Shown here piece after piece: positions 6,568 through 14,895 of a stretch of DNA of 47,598 bases. The stretch comes from Flavonifractor sp. An306. GTDB lineage: Bacteria > Bacillota > Clostridia > Oscillospirales > Oscillospiraceae. A program made the position numbers and the translations under genes. Where the stretch lies: NCBI RefSeq assembly GCF_002159455.1, contig NZ_NFIQ01000024.1, forward strand, positions 1-47,598. Direction: 5' to 3'. Each line of letters begins with the position of its first letter. Within the stretch, counting starts at the first letter, position 1. The notes under the pieces were generated by a model. It made no database searches. It was not told the origin of the DNA and worked only from the letters and a program-made list of their open reading frames with translations.

Positions 6568-9201
6568 TCAGCCCAAGGTTTTGGCTGATTCTTCCAGCTT
6601 CACCAGCAGAGCCCGCAGCTTGTCCGCCCGCTCCCGCTCGGCTTCCACCACCTGGGCGGGGGCCTTGTTCACAAAGCCGGGGTTGTTCAGCTTGCTCTCC
6701 AGCTTGTCCAGCTCCTTGCGGTTCTTGTCCAGCTCCTTGGCAATGCGGGCCTTCTCCTTCTCCAGGTCCACCAGCTCAGCCAGGGGCAGATACAGCCGGG
6801 CGGCGTGGGTGGTGACGGTGACCATGCCCTGGGTATCCATCTCCCGGGTGGCCTCCACCACCTGCACGTCGCTGGCGTAAGCCAGCCGCTTCAGGAAGGG
6901 AATGCCCTGGTGGAACACCGCCTGCTCCAGGGTGGAGATGGTCAGCTGGGCCTTCTTGGAGGGGGGCACGTTCATCTCCGCCCTTCTGGCCCGGATGGCC
7001 CGGATGGCGTCCATGATCAGCTCCATGGCCTTCTCCTCCTCGGGAAAGTCCAGGTTGACATGGTGCTCCGGCCACTGCTGGAGCATGAGATAATCCCCCT
7101 CATGGGGCAGAGCCTGCCAGATTTCCTCGGTAATAAAGGGCATGAAGGGGTGCAGCAGCTTGAGAATCTGGGTGAGCACGTAGCACAGCACCTGCTGGGC
7201 CCGCACCTTGGAGTCCTCGTCCTCCCCCTGGAGGCGGGTCTTGGTCAGCTCGATATACCAGTCGCAGTAGGAGTCCCAGATGAAGTCGTACACCTTCTGG
7301 GCCGCCACGCCCAGCTCGTACCGCTCCATGTTCTCGGTGATCTCAGGGATGACGCTGTTCAGCTTGGACAGGATCCACTTGTCCTCCAGCTCCAGCTTGT
7401 CCGGCAGCTCACACTTGTCAATGGTCAGGTTCATCATCAGGAAGCGGCTGGCATTCCAGATCTTGTTGGCAAAGTTGCGCATGGCCTCGCACCGCTCGGT
7501 GTAGAAGCGCATATCGTTTCCGGGGGAGTTGCCAGTGACCAGGTTGAACCGCAGGGCGTCGGCGCCGTACTGGTTGGCCATCTCCAGCGGATCAATGCCG
7601 TTGCCCAGGCTCTTGGACATCTTTCTGCCCTTGTCGTCCCGCACCAGGCCGTGGATGAACACGGTGTGGAAGGGGGGCTTGCCGGTGTGCTCGCAGCCGG
7701 AGAAAATCATCCGGGCCACCCAGAAGAAGATGATGTCATAGCCGGTGACCAGCACGTCGGTGGGGTAGAAATACTTGTAGTCCTCGGTCTCCTCCGGCCA
7801 GCCCAGGGTAGAGAAGGGCCACAGAGCGGAGGAGAACCAGGTATCCAGCACGTCCTCCTCCTGCTTGATGTGCTTGGAGTGGCAGTGCTCGCACTCGGTG
7901 GGGTCGGTCTCGGACACGGTGATATGGCCGCACTCCTGACAGGTCCAGGCGGGAATCTGATGGCCCCACCACAGCTGGCGGGAGATACACCAGTCATGGA
8001 CGTTCTCCATCCAGTTGGTGTAGATCTTGGAGAACCGGTCGGGGACAAACTTGACCTCCCCCTCGTTCACCACCCGCAGGGCCTCCTCGGCCAGAGGGCC
8101 CATCTTCACGAACCACTGGGCGGAGATCAGGGGCTCCACGTCGTTGTGGCAGCGGTAGCAGGTGCCCACGTTGTGCTGGTGGGGCTCCACCTTCACCAGG
8201 TAACCCTGCTCCTCCAGGTCGGCCACGATGGCCTTCCGGGCCTCGTAGCGGTCCATGCCGGAGTAGCGGCCGTAGCCCTCCACCACCTTGCCGTTGTCGT
8301 CCAGCACCCGGATGGTCTCCAGGTTCTGCCGCAGACCCACCTCAAAGTCGTTGGGGTCGTGGGCGGGGGTCATCTTCACGCAGCCGGTGCCGAACTCCAT
8401 GTCCACATAGTCGTCGGCCACAATGGGCATCTCCCGGCCTACCAGGGGCAGAATGCACTTCTTGCCCACAATATCCTTGTACCGCTCGTCGTTGGGATTG
8501 ACGGCCACGCCGGTGTCGCCCAGCATGGTCTCCGGCCGGGTGGTGGCCACGATGACATACCGGCCCTCCTCCCCCTGGATGGGGTAGCGGATGTGCCAGA
8601 AGTTGCCCGGCTTGTCCTGATACTCCACCTCGGCGTCGCTGAGGGCGGTGACGCAGTTGGGACACCAGTTGATGATGCGGGAGCCCTTATAGATCAAGCC
8701 CTTCTTGTACAGGGAGACAAACACGTGGCGGACAGCCTTGCTGAGGCCCTCGTCCATGGTGAACCGGGAGCGGGACCAGTCGCAGGAGGAGCCCAGTTTC
8801 ATCTGCTGCTCCACAATGCGGTTGCCGTACTTGTGCTTCCAGTCCCACACCCGCTCCAGGAATTTCTCCCGGCCCAGGTCGTAACGGGACAGGCCCTCCT
8901 TGGTGCGCAGCTCCTCCTCCACCTTGATCTGGGTGGCGATGCCGGCATGGTCGGTGCCGGGCACCCACAGAGCGGCGTAGCCCTGCATCCGCTTGAACCG
9001 GGTCAGGATGTCCTGAAGGGTGCAGTCCATGGCGTGGCCCATGTGGAGCTGGCCGGTGACATTGGGGGGCGGCATCACAATGGTAAAGGGCTTTTTGTCG
9101 GGGTCACGGCGGCCCTCAAAGCAGCCGTTGTGCTCCCACATCTCATAGATCCGGCCCTCCACCTCCTGGGGTTCATAGACCTTGGGCAGTTCTTTTTTCA
9201 T
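6568..9201 (-). CDS. valS: valine--tRNA ligase
   Basis: An 877-residue class I aminoacyl-tRNA synthetase that charges tRNA-Val with valine in the cytoplasm and edits threonine. Visible motifs are [15 protein letters not shown] (HIGH motif, about residues 44-58), a Cys-x2-Cys pair set around residue 420-440 (CQECGH then CEHCHSKH), and KMSKSLGNG in the second half. The C-terminus is a coiled coil with [17 protein letters not shown], typical of ValRS. Length is usual for the family. I set the start at ATG 9201 ([15 protein letters not shown]) with AAGGAG upstream; a longer frame to 9285 would run into the T-box leader. Expression is controlled by that leader. Confidence 0.97.
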   Translation of the reverse strand: MKKELPKVYEPQEVEGRIYEMWEHNGCFEGRRDPDKKPFTIVMPPPNVTGQLHMGHAMDCTLQDILTRFKRMQGYAALWVPGTDHAGIATQIKVEEELRTKEGLSRYDLGREKFLERVWDWKHKYGNRIVEQQMKLGSSCDWSRSRFTMDEGLSKAVRHVFVSLYKKGLIYKGSRIINWCPNCVTALSDAEVEYQDKPGNFWHIRYPIQGEEGRYVIVATTRPETMLGDTGVAVNPNDERYKDIVGKKCILPLVGREMPIVADDYVDMEFGTGCVKMTPAHDPNDFEVGLRQNLETIRVLDDNGKVVEGYGRYSGMDRYEARKAIVADLEEQGYLVKVEPHQHNVGTCYRCHNDVEPLISAQWFVKMGPLAEEALRVVNEGEVKFVPDRFSKIYTNWMENVHDWCISRQLWWGHQIPAWTCQECGHITVSETDPTECEHCHSKHIKQEEDVLDTWFSSALWPFSTLGWPEETEDYKYFYPTDVLVTGYDIIFFWVARMIFSGCEHTGKPPFHTVFIHGLVRDDKGRKMSKSLGNGIDPLEMANQYGADALRFNLVTGNSPGNDMRFYTERCEAMRNFANKIWNASRFLMMNLTIDKCELPDKLELEDKWILSKLNSVIPEITENMERYELGVAAQKVYDFIWDSYCDWYIELTKTRLQGEDEDSKVRAQQVLCYVLTQILKLLHPFMPFITEEIWQALPHEGDYLMLQQWPEHHVNLDFPEEEKAMELIMDAIRAIRARRAEMNVPPSKKAQLTISTLEQAVFHQGIPFLKRLAYASDVQVVEATREMDTQGMVTVTTHAARLYLPLAELVDLEKEKARIAKELDKNRKELDKLESKLNNPGFVNKAPAQVVEAERERADKLRALLVKLEESAKTLG

Positions 9202-9212
9202 CTGACACACTC

Positions 9213-9466
9213 CTTTTCGGGGCAAAACAAAACGGTCCGCCCCAAGCCTTTGCTCAGGGCGAACCGGTAAAGTCCGCGGTACCACCTGAATTTCCCTTGC
9301 GGGACACTCATTGCCTCTGTAACGGGAGGATTCCGCCGCCTCTTACTCGCATTCGGAAGCGGGACTCCGGGACGACCTTCCCCCCACCGCCGGAGAGCCT
9401 TGCACCAGACCGGCTCCTCTCTGTACCTTCCGCGGGGGTACTCCTTCCCATCTGCGTCTTTTTCAG
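9213..9466 (-). promoter_or_regulatory. T-box leader of valS
   Basis: The minus-strand leader has the T-box core GGTGGTACCGCGGA (9273-9286). A competing terminator follows (stem within 9232-9268, then TTTTGTTTTG on the minus strand), ending just before the valS ribosome binding site. Upstream, Stem I contains GGAGTA and, on its 3' side, GGAAGGTC. A GUC valine codon at 9374-9376 is the likely specifier. Uncharged tRNA-Val would stabilise the antiterminator and raise valS expression. Confidence 0.92.
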
Positions 9467-9472
9467 AACGTT

Positions 9473-9501
9473 ATTATATCCGCTTTTTCACGTTCTGTCA
9501 A
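9473..9501 (-). promoter_or_regulatory. consensus sigma-A promoter of valS
   Basis: On the minus strand TTGACA (9496-9501) and TATAAT (9473-9478) are perfect consensus hexamers separated by 17 bases. Transcription should begin near 9465. Confidence 0.9.
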
Positions 9502-9522
9502 GGATACCCCATTTTTTCTCTC

Positions 9523-10341
9523 TTAACGTTCAAAACCCTCCAGAACGGCCTCCACAGCCTCCAGGGCCTGGTCCGGCTCGATCCCGCTGCTGGCCTCCAC
9601 CTGGTACCACACGCCGCTGAGGGCAAAGTCGGCCCGCACCATCCGGCTGCCCCGTGGATCGTCGGAAGGCAGCTCCACAGTGGTCACCAGGGCCTCCAGA
9701 CCGCTGGCTGCGGTATACCCCTGGGTGGTAAACTCGGTACCTTCGGGGAACAGGGCGCTGATGGACAGCTCGTCATCAGGCCGGTACATCCGCTCGGTAT
9801 AGGCCATCATCCTCACCTTCACCCGCAGGCCGGGCGTTTGGCGGCTGCGATAGCTGGCCTGACACTCCAGCAGCGTGGGGCCCGCCTGATCGCTGCTCAA
9901 CTGGCTCCGGAAACCGGAGGGAATCAGCCCATCCAGATACTCATTTTCCGGCAAGTCCAGGGCGAAGTACTCCTCCGCCTCGCTCCAGCTGTGTACATCC
10001 ACCGCCACCGTGGAGGCGTGGTGGGCTTTGGCCGTGTCCAAAACCTCCTGGGGCAAATCCTCCAGCGCGGTGAAGGTCACCCCGCCCCAGAGGGTATAGC
10101 CGTCGTAGACGCACTCTTCCCCATGCTCAAGGCGCAGGCCTTCAAAAAACTCCACCAGTCGGAACCCGCCTGTCAGGCCGGCCGCCCACACCGTACCCAG
10201 CAGCGCCGCGCACAGGCAGGCCGCCGCCAGCGCCAGCCGCCCCAGCCTGAGGGGCCGTCTCCGGCGGGGACAGTCCGCCGCCTCCACCAGGGCCGGGTCC
10301 ACATACCCCAATGCCTCCTGAAGCCGCTCCTGCTGCGTCAT
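9523..10341 (-). CDS. putative anti-sigma factor, single-pass membrane protein
   Basis: A 272-residue protein. The short cytoplasmic N-terminus (MTQQERLQEALGYVDPALVE) is followed by a basic stretch and one transmembrane helix (about residues 32-55), then a large extracytoplasmic domain of unknown fold. The ATG shares its A with the TGA stop of the preceding sigma factor gene, so the pair is translationally coupled. Size, topology and position fit an anti-sigma factor that holds the ECF-type sigma factor at the membrane and senses an external signal. No zinc-binding HxxxCxxC motif is visible, so it is not a ZAS-type protein. Role is inferred from context. Confidence 0.75.
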   Translation of the reverse strand: MTQQERLQEALGYVDPALVEAADCPRRRRPLRLGRLALAAACLCAALLGTVWAAGLTGGFRLVEFFEGLRLEHGEECVYDGYTLWGGVTFTALEDLPQEVLDTAKAHHASTVAVDVHSWSEAEEYFALDLPENEYLDGLIPSGFRSQLSSDQAGPTLLECQASYRSRQTPGLRVKVRMMAYTERMYRPDDELSISALFPEGTEFTTQGYTAASGLEALVTTVELPSDDPRGSRMVRADFALSGVWYQVEASSGIEPDQALEAVEAVLEGFER

Positions 10342-10886
10342 CAATATCCCTCCTGTTTCAAATAGATTTCCAGCCGCTTTCTGGTCCGGAAGAGCACGCT
10401 CTTGGTCCGGGACAGGCCCCAGCCCATATAGGCGGCCACCTCCTCCAGGCTTTCGGCATACCAGTACCGCCGCAAAAAGGCCGTGCGCACCTCCGGCTTC
10501 TGCAGAAAGAGAAAGCGGGAGAGGGTCTCCCCCAGTTCCCTGGCCTCCAGCTGCCTGTGGGGGGTGTCCCCCTCCGCCAGACAGGCGGCCAGCTCCAGGG
10601 CGCTCTCCTCCACCGTGGGCGGCCGGCGGCCGTTGGCCCTGCCGATGGCCAGCGCCCGGTGGCGGACCACAGCTCCCAGCCAGCCCTTGAAGTGCTCCGG
10701 GCAGGCGGGCGGGATGGCGTTCCACACCGCCATGGCGCAGTCGCTGAGACACTCCTCCACATCCCGCTCATCTGTCAGCAGGCGGCGGGCGATGGTCCCG
10801 CAGTAGGCGCCGTATTTAGCCCTGGTCTCCTCTACCGCCCGGGGATCCCTGGCCTGATAGAGCCGGATGAGCTCCTGGTCTGTCAT
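10341..10886 (-). CDS. ECF-type RNA polymerase sigma factor
   Basis: A 181-residue sigma-70 family protein. Region 2 is at about residues 3-75 (start MTDQELIRLYQARDPRAVEE, with DVEECLSDCAMAVWNAI as the core-binding helix). Region 4 is at about 115-175 with the helix-turn-helix YAESLEEVAAYMGWGLSRTK. It lacks region 3, as ECF factors do. The downstream overlapping gene encodes a likely membrane anti-sigma protein. Targets are unknown. An AT-rich stretch upstream (around 10926-10950) may hold an autoregulated promoter, but I cannot define it. Confidence 0.88.
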   Translation of the reverse strand: MTDQELIRLYQARDPRAVEETRAKYGAYCGTIARRLLTDERDVEECLSDCAMAVWNAIPPACPEHFKGWLGAVVRHRALAIGRANGRRPPTVEESALELAACLAEGDTPHRQLEARELGETLSRFLFLQKPEVRTAFLRRYWYAESLEEVAAYMGWGLSRTKSVLFRTRKRLEIYLKQEGY

Positions 10887-10974
10887 GGCTTCTCCCTCCC
10901 TGCTTTTGAAAGGCCCTTCTGCCTATATAGAGTGACAAAACCGGCGGCAGGTCGCAGGTGGCCCCAAACTTTTT

Positions 10975-11016
10975 TGAAAAAACACAATGCGGGACGGCTC
11001 ACCGGCCGTCCCGCAT
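10975..11016 (-). terminator. rho-independent terminator after pyrB
   Basis: A 12-bp perfect stem (10987-10998 with 11005-11016) is followed on the minus strand by GTGTTTTTTC. It lies about 20 bases past the pyrB stop. Confidence 0.88.
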
Positions 11017-11037
11017 CTCATTTTCATTGTTCTCTTT

Positions 11038-12096
11038 TTACCGCAGCTGGGCGTCGCAGTAGGCGCAGCAGTCCACACTGCCGTTCTGCTTCACCAGAGG
11101 GGGCAGATAGTGCTCGGTCTGGGTGATGCAGTTGGGGTTGGAGCACACGGGGGTGGTGCCGATCTCCACGGGCTCGGCCTTTTTCCGGTCCTGGTTGGCC
11201 AGGTCGGTGAGCAGCGCCATCCGGGCGAACATGCCGTACCGGGCCTGGTCAAAGTACACCGCCCGGGGGTCGTCGTCCACGTCGATGGCGATCTCGTCCA
11301 CACGGGGCAGGGGATGCATCACCAGCAGGTCCTTCCGGGCCCGGTCCAGCTTCCGCCGGTTGAGGACATACACGCCCTTGCACCGCTCATACTCCAGCGG
11401 GTCCACAAACCGCTCCCGCTGGATGCGGGTCATGTAGAGCACGTCCAGCTGAGGCATGACGGTCTCCAGGCCGGTGACCTCCACAAACCACAGCCCGTTT
11501 TCCTTCATAAAGGCCCGGATATACTCGGGCACCGCCAGCTCCCGGGGGGCGATCAGGTAAAACTTCACCCCGTTGAACTTGGCCAGGGCCTTGATGAGGG
11601 AATGGACAGTACGGCCGTTTTTCAGATCGCCGCACAGGCCCACCGAGAGCCCGTCCACCCCGCCCTGCAGCCGGGTAATGGTGGTCAGGTCGGCGGTGGT
11701 CTGGGTGGGGTGCATGTGGCCGCCGTCGCCGGCGTTGATCACCGGCACGTCGGAATAGAGCGAGGCGGCCTTGGCGGCGCCCTCCTTGGGATTGCGCATC
11801 ACCACCACGTCGGCGTAGCCGGACACCATCTTGATGGTGTCCTTCAGGGTCTCACCCTTGGCGGTGGAGGTGGACTTGGGATCGGCAAACCCGAACACCG
11901 TGCCGCCTACCCGCAGCATGGCGGTCTGAAAGGAAAAATTGGTGCGGGTGGAGGGCTCATAAAACAAACTGGCCATCACCCGCCCCCGGCAGGCGTCCAT
12001 AAAATCGGCGGGGTGGTCCATAATCTCACTGCACCGCTGGTACAGGGACTCCCACTCCGCCCTCGTCAGGTCTCCAAAGTCGATCAGATGCCGCAT
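11038..12096 (-). CDS. pyrB: aspartate carbamoyltransferase with C-terminal PyrI-like zinc tail
   Basis: A 352-residue enzyme joining carbamoyl phosphate and aspartate, the first committed step of pyrimidine synthesis. The carbamoyl-phosphate loop is FYEPSTRTNFSF (residues 45-56); HPLPRVDEI near residue 260 is the second signature. The catalytic chain normally ends near 310 residues. Here a tail of about 40 residues carries Cys318, Cys323, Cys344 and Cys347 in C-x4-C-x20-C-x2-C spacing, with CSNPNCITQTE closely resembling the zinc motif of the PyrI regulatory chain. The nucleotide-binding half of PyrI is absent, and no pyrI lies nearby. The gene stands alone, with its own terminator. Confidence 0.93.
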   Translation of the reverse strand: MRHLIDFGDLTRAEWESLYQRCSEIMDHPADFMDACRGRVMASLFYEPSTRTNFSFQTAMLRVGGTVFGFADPKSTSTAKGETLKDTIKMVSGYADVVVMRNPKEGAAKAASLYSDVPVINAGDGGHMHPTQTTADLTTITRLQGGVDGLSVGLCGDLKNGRTVHSLIKALAKFNGVKFYLIAPRELAVPEYIRAFMKENGLWFVEVTGLETVMPQLDVLYMTRIQRERFVDPLEYERCKGVYVLNRRKLDRARKDLLVMHPLPRVDEIAIDVDDDPRAVYFDQARYGMFARMALLTDLANQDRKKAEPVEIGTTPVCSNPNCITQTEHYLPPLVKQNGSVDCCAYCDAQLR

Positions 12097-12282
12097 GACG
12101 CTTCATTACCCCTTTTGAATTTTTTCTATCGTATCATATTTCACCACCTTCCGGCAAGAGCAGAATGGACAAAATTCCACGCTTTTTCCCGCCGGCCCTT
12201 GTGGGCCGCATGGACTGGCCCGCCTGCTAAAAACTGCATGGCATGATTTTTCTCTCTCCGCTCATGCTAAGGCCACAAAAAA

Positions 12283-12291
12283 GGGGGGGGG
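12283..12291 (+). repeat. nine-base G tract before the CmpB-like gene
   Basis: A run of six A and nine G lies 7 to 16 bases upstream of the TTG start at 12299. The G run may act as the ribosome binding site; its length could vary. Confidence 0.5.
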
Positions 12292-12298
12292 ACGAAGG

Positions 12299-12841
12299 TT
12301 GGCCTGGTTCTGGTATTTTTTGTTTTACAGCTTTCTGGGGTTTCTGGTGGAGGTGGTATATGTGCGCCTTCGGAGGGAGCCCAAGCGGGACCGGAAGTGC
12401 CGCCTGCTCCTGCCGGTCTGTCCGGTGTACGGGCTGGGGGCCCTGGCCATCCTGCTGCTGCCGGAGACGGTGCGGCAGCAGCCGCTGCTGCTCTTTCCCG
12501 CCGCCGCGCTGGCCTGTACCGGGGTGGAGTACGGCGCGGGGCTGTTTTATCAGCGGGTATTCCGGGTATCCTTCTGGGACTACTCCCACCTGCCCATGAA
12601 TTTAGGCGGCCGGGTGTGTCCCCTGTTCAGCCTGTTCTGGGGTGGGCTGGCGGTGGTGACCTTGTGGGTGATCCACCCCTGGGTCACTCTGCTGGTCAGC
12701 GCCATTCCCCCCTGGGCGCTGCCCCCCGTCCTGCTGCTGTGGGGGGCGGACACCCTGCTCACCGCCCTGGTGCTGCGGCGGACCGGGGACACCAACGCGC
12801 TGCGCTGGTATCTTCCCCCCGCCCGCCGCAGGACCGCCTGA
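12299..12841 (+). CDS. CmpB-like membrane protein (putative type IV ABC-transporter permease family)
   Basis: A 180-residue protein with about four to five transmembrane helices. The N-terminal FWYFLFYSFLGFLVEVVYVR and the central GVEYGAGLFYQRVFRVSFWDY with LPMNLGGRVCPLFSLFWG are signatures of PF06541, common in Clostridia. The family is annotated as a putative ABC transporter permease, but no ATPase gene is nearby and function is unproven. I use the TTG at 12299; no in-frame ATG fits. A one-base change in the preceding G tract would join an upstream ATG (12264 or 12243) to this frame. Confidence 0.82.
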   Translation: MAWFWYFLFYSFLGFLVEVVYVRLRREPKRDRKCRLLLPVCPVYGLGALAILLLPETVRQQPLLLFPAAALACTGVEYGAGLFYQRVFRVSFWDYSHLPMNLGGRVCPLFSLFWGGLAVVTLWVIHPWVTLLVSAIPPWALPPVLLLWGADTLLTALVLRRTGDTNALRWYLPPARRRTA

Positions 12842-12847
12842 TGGGCA

Positions 12848-12880
12848 CCGGGGCGGGAGAGAAACATCCTCCCGCCCCGG
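12848..12880. terminator. GC hairpin between convergent genes
   Basis: A perfect 12-bp stem (12848-12859 with 12869-12880) lies between the ends of the CmpB-like and DUF1858 genes. There is no T run, so termination strength is uncertain. Confidence 0.5.
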
Positions 12881-12885
12881 AATTG

Positions 12886-13107
12886 TCATGCCCGCCGCAG
12901 CTCGTTCAGGGTCTCGTCAATCTTCTTCTGGGGTACATAGGCCTGGGCCACCGACAAAATCTGCTCCAATGTAATGGTCCGGGCGGCCCCCATCAGGGGG
13001 TGCTTCACCACCATGGGAAACCGCCGCTGGAGCACCGCCCGGGTATTGGGGTGATCCATCAGCTCCCCCACCGTGATTTTGTTGTGCTTCAAATCCATTG
13101 TGCTCAC
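12886..13107 (-). CDS. DUF1858 domain-containing protein
   Basis: A 73-residue protein made of a single DUF1858 (ScdA N-terminal-like) domain: KITVGELMDHPNTRAVLQRR, followed by an HPLMG segment and VAQAYVPQKKIDETLNELRR at the end. Family members are small, helical, and often found as one domain of redox or di-iron proteins; the free-standing form is common in Clostridia. The function is unknown. GGAGG precedes the ATG on the minus strand. The gene diverges from the gamma-carbonic anhydrase gene. Confidence 0.88.
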   Translation of the reverse strand: MSTMDLKHNKITVGELMDHPNTRAVLQRRFPMVVKHPLMGAARTITLEQILSVAQAYVPQKKIDETLNELRRA

Positions 13108-13145
13108 CTCCTCCCTATCCTATGCCGGCCACGCCCAGATTTGAC

Positions 13146-13174
13146 TTGCCAGCCCCAAGCTCCGGGGCTATAAT
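13146..13174 (+). promoter_or_regulatory. promoter with palindromic spacer, upstream of the gamma-carbonic anhydrase gene
   Basis: TTGCCA (13146-13151) and TATAAT (13169-13174) are 17 bases apart. The spacer is an inverted repeat (GCCCC, 7 bases, GGGGC) exactly filling the gap, which may be an operator. Confidence 0.6.
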
Positions 13175-13214
13175 GGAGGCAGTATAACTATTTTTTCAGA
13201 TTTCTTTAAGGAGT

Positions 13215-13745
13215 GTGAAGGTCTCTGTGATTCAATCTTATCAGGACAAGGCCCCCGTCTGCACCCCCTCCGCCCGGGTGGCAGACAACGCCACGCTGGT
13301 GGGAGATGTCTCCCTGGGCGCGGAAGTCAGCGTGTGGTTCGGCGCGGTGCTCCGGGGGGATGAAGCCGCCATCCGGGTGGGAGATGGCTCCAATATTCAG
13401 GACAACGCCGTGGTCCACTGCGACAGGTCCTTCCCGGTCTTGGTCGGCAAGGACGTCACCGTGGGGCACGCCGCCATTCTCCACGGCTGCACCGTTGAGG
13501 ACCGCTGCCTCATCGGCATGGGAGCGATCCTGCTCAACGGCTGCGTCATCGGCTCGGGCAGTCTGGTGGCGGCGGGCGCTCTGATCACCCAGGACACCGT
13601 GATTCCGCCAGGCAGCCTGGTGGTGGGTTCTCCCGCCAGGGTCGTCCGCCCCCTCCGCAGGGAGGAGTCTGAGAGCATTCTGGAGTCGGCCGCAGAGTAC
13701 CGCCGGGTTGCCGCCCTGCAGCTGCCGGCGGCTGCCGCCCGGTAA
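13215..13745 (+). CDS. gamma-carbonic anhydrase family protein (left-handed beta-helix)
   Basis: A 176-residue hexapeptide-repeat protein. Repeats such as VADNATLVGDVSLGAEVSVW run through residues 20-150. Metal-binding histidines are present in NAVVHCD and VTVGHAAILHGC, matching the three-His pattern of gamma-class carbonic anhydrases and YrdA-like proteins. Many members of this subfamily lack proven anhydrase activity. The GTG at 13215 is only one base after AAGGAG, so the GTG at 13227 (MIQSYQDKAPV) is an equally good or better start. The next gene follows after 11 bases with its own strong ribosome binding site, so they are probably co-transcribed. Confidence 0.85.
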   Translation: MKVSVIQSYQDKAPVCTPSARVADNATLVGDVSLGAEVSVWFGAVLRGDEAAIRVGDGSNIQDNAVVHCDRSFPVLVGKDVTVGHAAILHGCTVEDRCLIGMGAILLNGCVIGSGSLVAAGALITQDTVIPPGSLVVGSPARVVRPLRREESESILESAAEYRRVAALQLPAAAAR

Positions 13746-13756
13746 AGGAGGTACCT

Positions 13757-14605
13757 GTGAAGCAACGTGAAAGCCGGGCCGACCGGCGCAGGCAGTTCCG
13801 GGATCAGGTCCGGAGAAATCCCGGACTGGCCGCCGTCTACTTTATCCTGCGGCTGCTGGTGGTCCTCATGCTGATCGCCCAGGTGTTTAACGGCAACTTT
13901 GAAAACGTCTTTCTGTGCGTCCTCACCCTGTTTCTCTTTACCCTGCCCAGCTTTCTGGAGCGGAAGATCCGCATCGACATCCCCAACACGCTGGAGATTA
14001 TCATTCTCCTGTTCATCTTCGCCGCGGAGATCCTGGGGGAGATTCGGGCCTACTACGTCACCTTCCCCTACTGGGATACCATGCTCCACACCCTGAACGG
14101 GTTCCTGTGCGCCGCCATCGGTTTCTCCCTGCTGGACATTCTCAACCGCAACGAGCGGCTTACCTTCAGCCTCTCCCCCGTCTATCTGGCCGTGGTGGCC
14201 TTCTGCTTCTCCATGACCATCGGCGTGCTGTGGGAGTTTTTCGAGTGTACCATGGACCAGCTCTTCCTGCTGGACATGCAGAAGGATACCATCGTCCACT
14301 CCATCGGCTCGGTCATGCTGGACCCCACCGGCGGCAACACCCCGGTGGCCATCCACGACATCACCGACGTCATTGTGGTCACCGCCGACGGCACCCAGCA
14401 TCCGCTTGGGCTGGGGGGCTATCTGGACATCGGCATTCTGGACACCATGAAGGATCTGTTCGTCAACTTCATCGGCGCGGTGGTCTTTTCCTTTATCGGC
14501 TATTTTTACGTAAAAAACCGGGGCAAAGGCTCCTTTGCCCGGCGTTTCATCCCCAAAGCCCTGCCCCATGAGCCGGAGCGGGCCGGCAAAAAAGATGGTG
14601 AATAA
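13757..14605 (+). CDS. multi-pass membrane protein, DUF2238/YjdF-like
   Basis: A 282-residue protein with a basic cytoplasmic N-terminus (residues 1-22) and about six transmembrane helices. The segment YWDTMLHTLNGFLCAAIGFS around 105-125 and FSMTIGVLWEFFECTMD near 150 carry conserved polar residues inside membrane helices, a feature of the YjdF/DUF2238 family. Residues 170-225 form a soluble loop (DPTGGNTPVAIHDITDVIVV). The start is GTG 13757, placed by AAAGGAGG five bases upstream. Function unknown; it may be co-expressed with the carbonic anhydrase-like gene. Confidence 0.8.
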   Translation: MKQRESRADRRRQFRDQVRRNPGLAAVYFILRLLVVLMLIAQVFNGNFENVFLCVLTLFLFTLPSFLERKIRIDIPNTLEIIILLFIFAAEILGEIRAYYVTFPYWDTMLHTLNGFLCAAIGFSLLDILNRNERLTFSLSPVYLAVVAFCFSMTIGVLWEFFECTMDQLFLLDMQKDTIVHSIGSVMLDPTGGNTPVAIHDITDVIVVTADGTQHPLGLGGYLDIGILDTMKDLFVNFIGAVVFSFIGYFYVKNRGKGSFARRFIPKALPHEPERAGKKDGE

Positions 14606-14663
14606 TTCGCCCCCTTCCCCGCCATACTAATGGCGTACCACGGAAGTAAGGAGGAATTATTCC

Positions 14664-14834
14664 ATGAATCAGACCCCTAACAACAGCATCAAGTGCTCCG
14701 TGTCCAGCTGCGCCCACCACTGCCAGGGCCAGAACTACTGCACCCTGAACGAGATCAAGGTGGGCTGCTGCGAGCCCAACGCCACCAAGTGCGCCTCCAC
14801 CGAGTGCGCCTCCTTCCAGCTGGGCCAGCACTAA
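14664..14834 (+). CDS. DUF1540 domain-containing small Cys-rich protein
   Basis: A 56-residue protein with eight cysteines: IKCSVSSCAHHCQGQNYC, then VGCCEP and TKCASTECASF. The CSVxxCxxxxxxxxC layout followed by a second Cys group is the DUF1540 signature, presumed to bind a metal. The ATG at 14664 has AAGGAGG upstream. A strong terminator follows within 15 bases. Its biological role is unknown; such proteins are common in spore-forming Clostridia. Confidence 0.9.
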   Translation: MNQTPNNSIKCSVSSCAHHCQGQNYCTLNEIKVGCCEPNATKCASTECASFQLGQH

Positions 14835-14844
14835 GCCTCCGGGC

Positions 14845-14890
14845 AAAAAATCAGGACCTGCAAGCCAAAACTTGCAGGTCCTGATTTTTT
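14845..14890. terminator. bidirectional terminator between DUF1540 and rnfB
   Basis: A 20-bp perfect stem (14845-14864 with 14871-14890), with A run and T run at its two sides, serves both convergent units. Confidence 0.95.
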
Positions 14891-14895
14891 CTTGT

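Noticed and set aside
6805-9270. Very long open frame on the plus strand antisense to valS
   Set aside because: It is a product of GC-rich codon bias; its composition (Gly, His, Leu, Val runs) is not protein-like and it mirrors valS.
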